Origin: Venturia oleaginea | Taxonomy: Eukaryota > Ascomycota > Dothideomycetes > Venturiales > Venturiaceae | Length of the DNA: 64,000 nt | NCBI GenBank assembly: GCA_013176395.1 | Contig: JABMLP010000013.1 | Coordinates: 186,001 to 250,000, forward strand | Reading direction: 5' to 3' | Shown here: positions 1 to 10,555 of the stretch, in pieces | How the letters are laid out: every line of letters begins with the position of its first letter | Numbering within the stretch: the first letter of the stretch is position 1 | Position numbers and translations under genes: made by a program | Notes under the pieces: generated by a model | Seen by the model: only the letters and a program-made list of their open reading frames with translations | What the model was told of the DNA's origin: nothing | Database searches by the model: none

Positions 1-163
1 CTCTTTGCCGAGCTTGATAAACAACGGGACATGGCAGAATATCTACAATTGAAATGGGACCAGTTTACCCAGTTCTAGTGCACATATTGCAAAAGAATCT
101 GGGGTGAAAGGGTTAGGGGAAGCCGTTGCCCGACACCAGGCTGCCCGTCAAATAGAAGGATGA
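1..163 (+). pseudogene. 3' tail of a BTB/POZ-domain protein gene (relic)
   Basis: The first bases read as the end of a fungal BTB/POZ protein: a helical stretch (LDKQRDMAEYLQLKWDQF), then a stop, then a C-x2-C...C-x4-C zinc-ribbon-like end (CTYCKRIWG ... CPTPGC). This kind of C-terminus is common in Pezizomycotina BTB proteins, and a similar short Cys motif recurs near 2040. The in-frame TAG between the helix and the Cys motif marks decay. The 5' part lies outside the window. The family assignment comes from resemblance to the better preserved copies downstream. Confidence 0.45.
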
Positions 164-1225
164 TCTAGCATTGCTCAGTCATACTTGCTAATCTTGAGGA
201 ACTATAAGCTTGGGACAGTGGAGCAGTAGCGAATAATGTGTCTTCGAAGTCAAAGACAAGCATGGAGAGCTACATCTGCGAACCACGAGTAGTGTAGCAT
301 CGGAATACAAATACTCAGCCCTTCGGTTATTTGCTAGCATGGCCTGGTTTCTATGGGATAAGATCTGCTTGAGATCGCACGGGCAACTGTGCCATCACGT
401 TTCCAGATTCTGAGCATTGTGCATTCTTTCGCTAATAACGTCCAGGGCGTATCTTCACATCCTGTATCAACCTTGCTTCTAAGGGTGAAAATGCGACGAC
501 AGGTTCTGAAAAGGCAGCTTTGCGACTTAGGAATTTGGGTAGCACGGAAGTGATTAAATGATGTGGAGTCGAAGATTGAATCTCCCAGCTCGAAAGTCTT
601 CTGTTAGATTCGCATTTTCCTACGACTGTCACACGCGAAATTCTCTAAGGCAATGCCACTGTCTTTATGCGAACTGGAGCTGACTGTTACAGGTTGTTTT
701 CGCTGAGGTAGAGTCGGCAAGCCGGATGGATTGCTAAGAGCGATGTTCAGCCCCACGCGCCAGCTCTGCTCTCTTTGCGACGCTAGAAGGTCGGACGCCG
801 GCTATCGATCTCATTTTATTTGATCTCAGATATTGTCGATGAGTTTTATTGATAGACCCTGACATCAGACATTTGAAAAGCGGAAAGCTTCTAAAGCCAG
901 GGAGCAAACAGCGAAAGGTGGCTGATTGACCAGGTCTAATTCTTTCTACCGATTCCACTAGGGCCTTTGATACTATTTATTATCTGTCTCATTTATGAGA
1001 GGCACTGGAAGTCAAGGCTAGTAGCCACTGAAAAAGAAATTGGGATTTTTTTTTCCAAGGCAAAATTTGGTTACACCACAGACGTCGACCACCATAACAG
1101 AACCAAAAACTGAAAGCGAAGTATGAAAAAATTTTGGAGCCATGTTCTCCTCTTTACACTATTCACTCCCTAAGACACAAATTAACCAGCAAGCTGTTCC
1201 TATATTCACATCACAAAAGACCACC
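164..1225. other. Gene-poor stretch between BTB relics
   Basis: Only short open frames are present, with no recognisable domain, no plausible spliced gene and no strong repeat. It is probably decayed sequence between two members of the BTB cluster. An AT-rich stretch near 970-1200 could be the old promoter of the next BTB copy. Confidence 0.4.
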
Positions 1226-2240
1226 ATGGCTCTTTTGGACGCCAGCCACTCGCTTTCTGAGCCCATAGCTGGCCATCGTGCGTAAGTTATAGTCCTTGAC
1301 TCTGCCGTCTAGTTACACACTAATAGAGGTTAATAGTATGCTCGAAACCGGCGCATACTCCGACCTCATTCTTTACTCTAGTGACGGTACATTCTTCAAG
1401 GTGTACAGAGTCATCGTGTGCGCGCGGTCTGCTTTCTTTCAAAAGGTATGCAATCCAGACGCGTTCAAGGTCGGTAGATCAAATCCTCATTATTTCATCG
1501 TTGCTAATTACTGGTAGGAGGGAAGTGAAGGCCATATCCACCTGGAAGAAGATTCTTCCACGATTTTTCAAGTCCTTCAATACCTCTATATATTAGACTA
1601 CCAACTTGATTGCAAGGACGACTCGGACACGCGACAATTGAGATGCTTTGATGGCACACGCTGAGATCTTTATTTCCCCAGCCCCGGAAAACTGCGGCAA
1701 ACAAATTTGAGGCGGGCTGGTCCAATGTCGTTCGGGAGGACCCCAGGTTCCTTAAGCTCATCCGACTTGTGTACACCTAGACGCACGGTGATAACGAGCC
1801 GCGTAAGACCCTCGTGGATCGAGTAACAGCTGGCGACGAAATACATGACTTCAGCTAAGACATTGCGAACGGTCTGACCCTTGAGTTACGGAAGTCTAGG
1901 AAACCGATTTCTGAGTTTGAAGAGCAGAAGTCAAGAATGGCCAGATTTCAGGACAAGTGGGAAGGCTTCAAACATATTCAAGGCGTAGCGCGCCCGTACA
2001 TTATGGGATCCACGTCTAACCATCGTTGGGTACAGTGCCCCAATTGCAGAGAAGGTAGAATTTGGAAAGAGGTCAACACTGGTTAAGTGGAAAGAGGCCG
2101 GCTGGTACGCCTGAAGTCGAAGTGGCATGGGGAGGAGTGGAAAGAGGGTCGTACATTGATCTGCTCCTTTGCAAAACTCGTGGCAAACTTGTAGGCAAAT
2201 GGCTGGGATCCGACCACCTGTCACCTTGGTTTCTCGAGCG
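1226..2240 (+). pseudogene. BTB/POZ-domain protein, pseudogene 1
   Basis: An ATG at 1226 opens a short first exon. A 30-nt gap with GT...AG ends (about 1283-1312) is followed by a clear BTB core (GAYSDLILYSSDGTFFKVYR, then ARSAFFQKVC). A second GT-AG intron (about 1471-1528) precedes the expected EGSEGHIHLEEDSSTIFQVL, LQYLYILDYQ segment. After about 1640 the frame breaks, although later pieces remain recognisable in other frames (AGWSNVVREDPRFLKLIRL; a terminal CPNC motif near 2040). BTB domains mediate dimerisation and often recruit Cul3 ubiquitin ligases; the fungal family is large and mostly uncharacterised. The frameshifts and stops make a functional product unlikely. Confidence 0.65.
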
Positions 2241-2663
2241 ATGATGAAAAGTTAAGTCGCATCACTGCAGGCAGGTTTAAGAAAATCGATCTCGTTGCTC
2301 TGTTAAAGGGAAGTAGTTGGTAAGTGCGCTGCTGGTAGTCAGATATCAAGTTCCGAAGCTATGTCGAGATATCAACAGTATAGAAATTCGTTATTATTTA
2401 TGCAACCCAAGCATCTAAGATCAAGGAGAAACATGTTCCGAGACATGGTGAAAGAGAAGGTGAACGATGGCACTGGAACAGAGACTTGGTCAGTAGTCGA
2501 CTGGGCGTGTTTTGCTCCGTGGAATGGAAAGGGGTGCTCTGACAGTGTTTATAACAGGCGGGAACTTAGCGAATCGCCCAAACTTCCGCGAAGCCGTCAA
2601 AGCCAAGCTCTTCTCAATTCACGCGCCTCCACGTTTCAACAACCACAACAAGCAGACCTCATC

Positions 2664-3786
2664 ATGGCAGCAAATCCACTTGAAGTGCTCAAGGATGGGT
2701 TTGGCGTGTGAGTTCACAGTTACACATCGCAAACGCCGAAACATGCTAATTATATAGCAGGCTTCTTCAGACAGAGGCATTCTCGGACCTAGTTCTTCGC
2801 GACAGTGAAGGAAAGGTGTATAAAGTACACAAAGCCATCGTTTTTGCGCAGTCGAAATTCTTCCAAAAGGCTTGCGAGCCAGGTAAATTCCAGGTGTGTC
2901 AACGCACCAAACGGAACGCATTGCCCAAATTGCGGAGTGGCCAAGAATGACTTGGACTACTATCGGGTCAATTGAGTAAGGTGTCTTCTTGACAAAGGTG
3001 ACTTTCCAAAGGTTTGAATAGAAATACCGGACGCAGTGGCCTACCATCGTTGTGAAGCACATATCCAAGCATGCAGGGTAGATGGAGTACACAGGTTATT
3101 GTGTTTGGTTAGTAGAAGCGAGTCAATGATGTGGCACCTTGTGGGATCATTCTGGTGGCAGCTTGCTATCTAATTCTCTGGTTCAACAACAATTCAGGGG
3201 CCATTCGAGTCTTTAGGATTCTGAACTTAGTACCTGCAATGGCCTACTACCCACTCGACAAGAATATCAACACTTTTCTCCCAATTGTGGTACCTTATTC
3301 TAATAGTGACCCAGCACGATCGAGTGGATGTTAGCATCCCAACTCAATCAAATTGGTCATTGCCAGCACAAAGTCAGCCAATGCAACGTGGTACCTCTCG
3401 AATGATACACAGTGAAAAGATAAAGATTTAGGATTGCATGTTTTTTCAATTAAGCTGTGAACCGCGAGGTACCAATACAGATGTGGTTGCTTTGAAACCA
3501 AAAGACGGGTACATGATTCCGACGGCTGTATGCAACCGATATCCACTTTGCGGCTAACTGAAATTCCTTGTAGCTTGGCCGTGAGTATCACTGACTGCGA
3601 TGCGATGTCGACGATTATTATCACAACTCTTCAAGTGCCAGAGCTGGGTAAAGATGTGGCAATGACTATGTTCTCTGTTATTGATAAAATTAATATGAAT
3701 TGGGTTGGTTTTAAGAAGGTGCAATATCAGATGGATGGGTGTGGTCATATTTGGGCAGATAATCGAGAGGAAATTCCTGACTCCAC
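2664..3786 (+). pseudogene. BTB/POZ-domain protein, pseudogene 2
   Basis: An ATG at 2664 gives a short exon (MAANPLEVLKDGFG). A GT-AG intron ending near 2760 is followed by a BTB core (TEAFSDLVLRDSEGKVYKVH, KAIVFAQSKFFQKACEPGKF). The intron sits at the same place as in pseudogene 1, so the two are paralogues. The middle (about 2900-3580) is unrecognisable. Near 3630 the typical end of the family returns (LQVPELGKDVAM), followed by a degenerate Cys-containing tail (DGCGHIWADNREEIPDST) that runs to the edge of the CACTA element at 3787. The copy is decayed and ends at the transposon boundary. Confidence 0.6.
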
Positions 3787-4274
3787 CACTACGGTCACAA
3801 CATGTGATTTACAACCCTTTTGGGTGTAAGTCGCGGGATTTTACAGCCAATTTAATTTAATTTATTTATCCAAATAGATCAAACAGTGCGATCCACCCTG
3901 GGCTAAATTTTACAGCAATTTCAGTGCGGTTTCAGTTCCAAAAGTCACGTGAAGGCGTTGCCATCCGAACATTTTCTGTCAATATTTCGAACTCAAAACC
4001 ACAACTTTTCGAAGTCCATTACTATAACGCGTTATCTACAGCTCAATCTTCTTCTTGTATAAGTAACATGTCTCTCCGTAATGTGTAGCAAAGCCCCTAG
4101 GGTCAATTGACCATTCCTCGTCATCCGCCAGTTGTGGCAACTCAATATTAATCTCCGGATCTATCTCTCTTAATGCCGCCATTGCAGCGCTCACAGTGTC
4201 ATCAATCTTAGCCCTCTTAGCCACTTTCTCTTTCGTAGATTCCGGCTTCATCTTAGCCAGAATCTTCTTTGTTT
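3787..4274 (+). repeat. Left 488-bp terminal inverted repeat of the CACTA element
   Basis: This segment is the reverse complement of 9628-10115 over its full length; I saw no mismatch by eye. It contains subterminal motifs of the type TTTTACAGC and CAGTGCGAT, likely transposase-binding sites. Unusually, the inner 240 bp encode the last part of the accessory protein on the minus strand, so the repeat includes coding sequence. Confidence 0.9.
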
Positions 4275-5261
4275 TCTCGTTATCTTTGACCCTGACTGAT
4301 GGCGTTCTATGGCGACTTGAAGAGCGAGGATTGTAAGGCGTAATAGGATTGGCATTCTCGTAGTCATTATCACTAACTATGTTATCCAATGTCCACTCAA
4401 GATCGCTGCCAGAGACGTACCCAGATTGTATATAGCGGCGAGTGGTTGCAGTCATACGAGCCTTCGGAGGGCGGTCTCTTTTTCGTGGTAATTCGGCGGC
4501 CTCATCGTCACTATGGTTGCTACCATTGCCATAGCTGTTGCCGTAGCCTTTGTGAGGGGTCTCGGTAACCTCATTTTCGGCTTTAGTAGGTTCAGTTGTC
4601 GGGATAACGACTTCTTTGTGGTGAGATTGGGCTGAAGATTCCCTCTCTACAGCACGAATGGACTGGTTAGGTACTATTAGGGCTTCGGGTATACGAGGTA
4701 CGTCCTGGTTGCCACCACCAGGCATAGGGAAACTGGACGTTGTAGAGGATGCTATGGAGCCTGCCCTTAATGTTTGTCGAGGTGTTGCTAGTATAGGTGA
4801 AGACCTTGCCGCCGAGGTGTCACGATCTCGATTTCGGCCGCCATAGCCTCGCATATCGTCAATCTTGATTCGTACGGCGTTGACTACTGGCCAGTCATCT
4901 TCGCAGCATTTAAAGGCAGGGAAGGTGTCGTAGACCGTGTCGATAATCGCGTTCTTATTGCGACGAGGTTGGTGTTTCTAAGTCACTAGAATCTTCCGTT
5001 GCTGACTACCGATTATTAGTACATTCTTAGCTATCGTGTGGTAGAGAGAGCCTACTTGTTCCTCTCAATCCACTCATATAAAGCCTTGCCTTGGATGACT
5101 CCTTTCAACTGATCAGACATTGCCTTGTAAGAATCTAAGAGCTCCTGGGCCCTTGGATCCCTACTCTTTTGGATGATAGCGATAAAGGCATCGCTAATAT
5201 TGGCGAGTTTGGTAATAGAAAAATGTGGTGGCAACGCAAGTTCGCCCTGAGGTTCAGGCAT
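4036..5261 (-). CDS. CACTA accessory protein, unknown function, probably spliced
   Basis: On the minus strand the first exon would start at 5261 (MPEPQGELALPPHF) and run to about 5052. A gap with splice-like sequence precedes a long frame that is open from about 4975 to 4036. Its last 272 codons from an internal Met are uninterrupted. The protein is charged and low-complexity in the middle (RKRDRPPKAR), with a Lys-rich segment (KTKKILAKMKPESTKEK) and an acidic C-terminus. No catalytic motif is recognised. CACTA elements often carry a second DNA-binding or helper protein, and this fits that slot. The final 71 codons lie in the terminal repeat, so they are duplicated as an open frame at 9651-9866. 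Exact exon joins were not resolved. Confidence 0.5.
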
Positions 5262-5474
5262 ATTGAGTGATGGCTTGAAAGATGATAGCGATATATCGAT
5301 TTTTGAGGTAAGTGTGCATACAATAACCTTGGATCTGGCAATATACTGAAAAACTCTGCAGTTACTCCACTTAATAGATGAATCGCTTATCTCTATAGAA
5401 TTTTGAGGCTAGATCTCCCCTCTCTCAAGAGACTTTGGCGATTTCAAGCCTATTACTCTCCAGATCTTTCAGCG

Positions 5475-6060
5475 ATGCCAAATAAAACACGTTCAACGCA
5501 ATGCAGCTTCTGTATAGACCTTACTGGCCGTGTGCATTACGTCTCATACGATACCCGGGCGGCTCATTACAGGGATTGGATTCTACGCAGTAACCTTCGA
5601 AACGAAAACACCAGTTCTACATCAATCACTCATCGCCACGCTATATAGGACCACGAGTCTCTTTCTAACGAGGCTAGGAGCGTTGCGAGTGCTCAAATTG
5701 AGAGCGATATCGATATTCTGGATGGCCTTGATGACCCTGAGCCCGATTTCGAGGAGTTTATCGAAAAGGAGGTCAATTTTGAGCCAGGTATCTTTATTAC
5801 TATCTCCTACCTTTCCACTAGATAGACCATATTCAGTGGATATTGGTGACGATGAGGGCAACTATGGCTCCTCCGGTAGACAGCCTACCCCCCTATTTCA
5901 CACCAAAATGACCCCTGTCAGCGTCTATCTACAGAAAAAGACTTACCACCCACGTCAATATAATCCGACTGACATCTTTTTAGTTGGAGAAGCCGCCAAG
6001 CAACAGCTCAGATTCATTGAACTTACAGAGTGGATTGATCAGTCAATTATTCCCACGTAG
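5475..6060 (+). pseudogene. CACTA transposase N-terminal-like relic
   Basis: A frame from ATG 5475 starts with a CSFC motif followed by a segment typical of the N-terminus of fungal CACTA/Tnp2 transposases (HYVSYDTRAAHYRDW). It continues after a stop or intron near 5646-5651 (the sequence ends in TAG just before it resumes) into an acidic stretch (DIDILDGLDDPEPDFEEFIE). A final open piece ends at 6060 (FIELTEWIDQ). It lies on the strand opposite to the catalytic part at 6255-7558, so the transposase gene is split and inverted. Assignment rests on motif resemblance only. Confidence 0.45.
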
Positions 6061-6077
6061 TGGTAATCCAAGAGCAC

Positions 6078-6235
6078 ACTACGGTTACACATCGCGATTT
6101 TTTACAGCCATTTACAGTGCGATTTCTTGTAAAAACCAGGATCTGACATTTACAGGGTTTTACAGTGTAATTCGAATAGCCCGATTACAGGGCTGTACAG
6201 TGCGATTTTTGGTATTATAATTACAGCGATTTCAG
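6078..6235 (+). repeat. Third, internal CACTA-type terminus
   Basis: At 6078 the sequence CACTACGGTTACACATCGCG closely resembles the outer end, and several TTACAG / CAGTGCGAT motifs follow, as in the true terminal repeats. It is diverged from the 488-bp repeats. It is best read as the end of a second, related CACTA copy embedded in the first, or as a scar of recombination between copies. Confidence 0.6.
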
Positions 6236-6254
6236 TGCAACTGAGCCCTATCAA

Positions 6255-7558
6255 TCAAGACCTCGCAATTCCTCGCACCTTAACCTCGTCTAGGGCCCCT
6301 ACAATCATCTTCTGAACCTTGCCGTAACTGTCTACTTCCTCTTTAAGCGCGCCAATGAGGCCTAGTATACAAGTCGGCTCAATGATGTCCCATCTGCCAC
6401 CCTCAGAAGCGTAAGTTATCTGATGTATCCGCTCATTTGTACGTACATTTTTCCACTTTTGAATGACTGCAAAGAAGACGCTGTTTACTTCAACAAATGA
6501 ATGTACTGAACCAAAGTGAACCCCCTCTCGGATCCCGCCCTCATCGGCCTTGGCGATGTATACAACGTTATAGTCATTGCGGTTGTTGTTAGACCTAATC
6601 TAATAGGTTTTTGAGCCAAATGTTAGCTTCTTAGACACCTTACAACGCTTGAAATACCTTATATTCCTCTCAAATACACGCCTTTGAGGCCAGATACCGA
6701 GATACTTGGCCAGTTTGACACGGTGATCATTCGTTAGTTGTACATTCTCGTAAGGATAACGGATTCGGCCATTAAGTTTGGGGTAGACTGTCGGATCTTT
6801 GGCGTCAGGGTGAAGCCGATTTAGATCGATTCCGAGAAGCCAAAGATAACTGATTTGTACATCTCGTAATAAGCCATTCGCAATTGACTTGCCGATCTCG
6901 GATTTAGATCTCGTATAGACCTTAACCTCGTGACAAAAACGTTCCAAAGGATAGGACCACCAGTATCTTGCAAGGCCGTTGATTTTGAGTCCATCTGCGA
7001 GGTGTAATAGCCAATGATGGTTGACTGTACAAGCCTGAATCCGATTTTTGAGGCCCTGGTAGTAGATCTACTGATAAGTGGTCAAAAACTGACGACATTT
7101 TAGTCGTACCAGCTCAATATCCTTAGTGGTAATCAATTCTTTGGTGGAAGTAACCCAGATCTCGTTTAAAATGTAGAGATTTGCGTGAACTTCTGATGGG
7201 AGGTAGCCGTGCATAAGGGAGATGCCATATGTCTCTAAAAAGGCTTGCCATTCAGCCGATTTGAACGAACGGAAGTGTGCATACTTGGTTGGACAGGAAG
7301 TTGGCCTTTGAGGCATGTTTTTGCGGGGAATTGAAGCTGGTTGTCGAGTTTCTTTTGCGCCTTCGTGGTAATCAAATAAGGCCCTGGATCGCCGGGTTTG
7401 TTAGATATATCGGCGTTCAATTTAGTACCATCCCAGGTTTTGAATAGCCCTTTCATGATGTTTAGTAGTCCGCAATGCATCATATCAATTGGGAAGCTGT
7501 CAGGGAAGTGTAGCGAACGTAGATGTAATAGAATGGTGGATCTCTTAATACCTAACAT
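6255..7558 (-). pseudogene. CACTA (Tnp2-like) transposase, C-terminal two-thirds, broken
   Basis: Reading the minus strand from 7558, the first block holds SFPIDMMHCGLLNIMKGLF, matching the catalytic-core Asp region (FPxDxMH) of fungal CACTA/Tnp2 transposases. The next blocks continue collinearly with frame changes: YLPSEVHANLYILNEIW near 7150, MERFCHEVK...RSKSEIGKSIAN from 6947, and a C-terminal HFGSVHSFVEVN segment after a stop near 6598. The gene ends at 6255. At least one in-frame stop and two frame changes make it non-functional. The N-terminal part is missing on this strand. Confidence 0.65.
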
Positions 7559-7646
7559 TTAAAAAGTTAGATTCTGAGGGGGGTAGTTGTAAAGATGTGA
7601 TAGAAGTGTAGGGTAGAGTGTATTGCAAAGGTAATCTCTAACGAGT

Positions 7647-9268
7647 TGATTGATTGATTGATTGATTGATTTTATCCTACTCGGTTACAGCCGCTTAATC
7701 ACGCAGCTATGTCCGGTTAGGAGGACTTCATCAGACAGCCGACACGTGATAGATTATATAATCCACCGCGCCCCACTTCGCCCCGTTCACTGAAACAAGG
7801 CCAGCTGTCCCCTCAGTCCTCCCTCTTTTCCCGTAACCAGTATCTCCAAATGCCCGCTGGCTCTTGTGGATACTGGTTACTCTGCTAGTATATCTGTGCT
7901 ATGTAGACTCAAGAGGCAATGCCTCGTGTTTCGCTATCCTTCTACCTACAGTCTCCCTCTAATGCTCAGCTTTGTCTATCTGTTTCGCCTTATCCCTCAA
8001 GGCCAATGGGTTCTCTAAGTATGTTTCTGCTTGTGAAAGTTGCCTCACACCAGATTCCTATGCGGCAGTGTATTTGGTTGTGTGATGCTGGAGACAATAG
8101 TAACCATCGTAGTCGTGATTTCGCTGCTTGGGTGTGATACTCCGGGTATGCCCGTAGACGAGGCTGTCTGGTAGCTGCCTATTGTATGGCGCCGATCGTG
8201 CTATAGACCTGCCGTCTTATAGTCGGAGCCTACCTGCTGCTAGTCGCTCTCCCTACTTGCTATATCGCGCTCCTACTCTTGCCAATGCCATAACTGGGAC
8301 GCAACAGTCTGGGGAGAGGCTCAAGGCTACGTCTGTTGGCTTGTAGGGAGGGGATTTGCCGCCAATAAGCTCCTTCTATACGTCCTTACTGCTTACTGTG
8401 TCGCGCACCTACTCTTGCCAATGCCATAACTGGGACGCAACAGTTTGGGGAGAGGCTCAAGGCTCTGGATATCAGCTTGCAGCAGGACGGTTTGCGGAGA
8501 CGATAGTAGATGAGGTTCTCTAGCAGCTGCCGTATCGTGTCGCACCGATTGTGTTGTAGACCTGTCGTCTTATAGTCGGAGCCTACCTGCTGCTGGTCGC
8601 TCTCCCTGCTTGCTATATCGCGCACCTACTCTTGCCACTGCCATAACTGGGACGCAACAGTCTGGGGAGAGGCTCAAGGCTACGTCAGCTAGCTTACAGG
8701 GAGGGGATTTGCCGCCAATAGGCTCCTTCTATGCGTCCTTACTACTTACTGTGTCGCGCACCTACTCTTGCCAATGCCATAACTGGGAGGCAACAGTTTG
8801 GGGAGAGGCTCAAGGCTCTGGGCAACAGCTTGTAGCAGGACGGTTTGCCAAGACGTTGGGAGAGGTTGTCTAGTCGTTGCAGTGGTGTGTGGTGCCGATT
8901 GTTGCACACCGGGCGTCTGGTGTTTGGGTTGTGTTGAAGGTATTGCCGTTCTAGCGGTGACTCGTCGACTCGGAGCGTTGCAGTGTCATCTGGGGTGATG
9001 GACTAGCCGGGAGATAGTGACTAGATGGTTGCTGTTGTCTTTGGTGGACGCATCGTTCGTGTAGCTTGCTCATGTATTCGTGTGCTTGCTATGCCGTGGC
9101 CGCGACGGCGACTCTAGAGGTATCTCATCGACGCTGAGGGACGCGCGATGGCGTCTAGAGGCCGGAGCGGCCACTGGCAGAGGTGTTTTGATGATCTTTA
9201 GATAATACTTCTATAAATTCCAAAAATTGAGTTCTCGCTGTGTGTGCTGTTTTTAATCTCTAACGAGT
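7647..9268 (-). mobile_element. Nested insertion, non-LTR-retrotransposon-like, inside the CACTA element
   Basis: A 15-bp direct repeat TAATCTCTAACGAGT flanks this block (7632-7646 and 9254-9268). The block starts with a (TGAT)n tract at 7647, that is, an (AATC)n tail if the insert is read on the minus strand. A long target duplication of variable length plus a simple-repeat 3' tail is what target-primed reverse transcription leaves. No reverse transcriptase is readable, so it is either a 5'-truncated LINE or a SINE-like/chimeric sequence. It contains the 354-bp tandem duplication described separately. Confidence 0.45.
8268..8870 (+). repeat. 354-bp tandem duplication with internal 135-bp half repeat
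   Basis: The string CCTACTCTTGCCA(A/C)TGCC recurs at about 8268, 8403, 8622 and 8757, giving spacings of 135, 219 and 135 bp. A 354-bp unit is therefore present twice, and each unit contains two related half-copies (ACTGGGACGCAACAGTCTGG in most). No protein family is recognised in any frame. Confidence 0.75.
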
Positions 9269-9627
9269 GGACCTGGCTCTGCGCCAGGTACAAATACTTA
9301 GGGATCATGTGATACGAGATCACCTGACATCTTTTCCCTTACAGTAGTTAGAAGTCTCTCCTACGGTAGGCCATCAATCACTCTCTCTAATTGGTTGAAA
9401 CAGCCATATTACACTTGGAATAACGTTATTCCGCGTTATAATCGATTGATTGTGTTATGGGCATGGCCCATGGTTGGTATAGGCTAAGAGCCTAAGCCTG
9501 ATTGAGCCTAGTATAGAGAAAGAACCTCATTGAGGTTCTCTGTTTGTAGATACCTTCACTCCTTAACTGAATCTAAACAATCTTTGGCTACGAGTATGCT
9601 GCGTCTTTCCAGCTACCGTCCCGTAAT
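9269..9627. other. Non-coding CACTA interior with short palindromes
   Basis: There is no credible coding sequence. Several perfect or near-perfect palindromes occur: GGAATAACGTTATTCC (near 9418), ATGGGCATGGCCCAT (near 9457) and GAACCTCATTGAGGTTC (near 9525). They could be remnants of another element's terminus or protein-binding sites. Confidence 0.4.
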
Positions 9628-10115
9628 AAACAAAGAAGATTCTGGCTAAGATGAAGCCGGAATCTACGAAAGAGAAAGTGGCTAAGAGGGCTAAGATTGA
9701 TGACACTGTGAGCGCTGCAATGGCGGCATTAAGAGAGATAGATCCGGAGATTAATATTGAGTTGCCACAACTGGCGGATGACGAGGAATGGTCAATTGAC
9801 CCTAGGGGCTTTGCTACACATTACGGAGAGACATGTTACTTATACAAGAAGAAGATTGAGCTGTAGATAACGCGTTATAGTAATGGACTTCGAAAAGTTG
9901 TGGTTTTGAGTTCGAAATATTGACAGAAAATGTTCGGATGGCAACGCCTTCACGTGACTTTTGGAACTGAAACCGCACTGAAATTGCTGTAAAATTTAGC
10001 CCAGGGTGGATCGCACTGTTTGATCTATTTGGATAAATAAATTAAATTAAATTGGCTGTAAAATCCCGCGACTTACACCCAAAAGGGTTGTAAATCACAT
10101 GTTGTGACCGTAGTG
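9628..10115 (-). repeat. Right 488-bp terminal inverted repeat of the CACTA element
   Basis: This is the exact inverse of 3787-4274. It includes an open frame of 71 codons (9651-9866) identical to the C-terminus of the accessory protein at the left end. Here it has no upstream exons, so it is a truncated duplicate. Confidence 0.9.
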
Positions 10116-10555
10116 TACATATATACCTTCGACTACCAAGACCGATCGTGTTGAGTATCAAATGGGTATATATTATCTCTATGTCAAGGTAGTGACATTG
10201 AGGTCCTCTTTTGGCTCAATGGTGAAATTCAACAAGTCGACCCTCTCAGGTATCAACATCGACGTCTTCATAACAGCCGACTTCTACATAATTCCCAAAC
10301 TCAAAGAACTCACTTTAATAACATTCGAGCAAGCAACCAGGCAATTATTAGAAGACATAGCGTTCTTAGATATAATCACCGGGATATATACTGAGAAGCC
10401 GTTGTCGAAAGATTGCGCCCTTCGCCCTACTATCCTAAGTAGATCACAAGCGATCACGGAAACTTCCTCACAACACCGAGGTTTCTGGATATGATGGTGG
10501 TGATACCAGAGCTTGGGAAGATGTGGCGGTAAGTATAAAGTCTAGGCTTTTGTCT
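10116..10555 (+). pseudogene. BTB/POZ-domain protein, pseudogene 3 (5' truncated by the CACTA element)
   Basis: Directly after the transposon end the frame reads YIYTFDYQD, the middle of the fungal BTB fold. It then breaks and resumes as INIDVFITADFYIIPKLKEL ... FLDIITGIY and finally FLDMMVVIPELGKMWR-like text, which is the C-terminal half of the same family as pseudogenes 1 and 2. A stop shortly after the left edge and the missing N-terminal half show it is dead. Confidence 0.6.

Larger units (their letters stand above)
3787..10115. mobile_element. CACTA (EnSpm-type) DNA transposon, decayed, with nested insertion
   Basis: The element begins CACTACGGTCAC and ends GTGACCGTAGTG, the signature ends of the CACTA superfamily. 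It has 488-bp terminal inverted repeats that look identical by eye. The flanking triplets are CAC (left) and TAC (right), so a 3-bp target duplication is imperfect. Inside are an accessory reading frame (4036-5261, minus), a transposase-N-terminus-like relic (5475-6060, plus), a Tnp2-like transposase relic (6255-7558, minus), a further CACTA-type terminus at 6078, and a nested insertion (7647-9268). Transposase stops and frame breaks show it is not autonomous. Identical long ends with a decayed body suggest recent rearrangement, trans-mobilisation or conversion of the ends. Confidence 0.85.
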
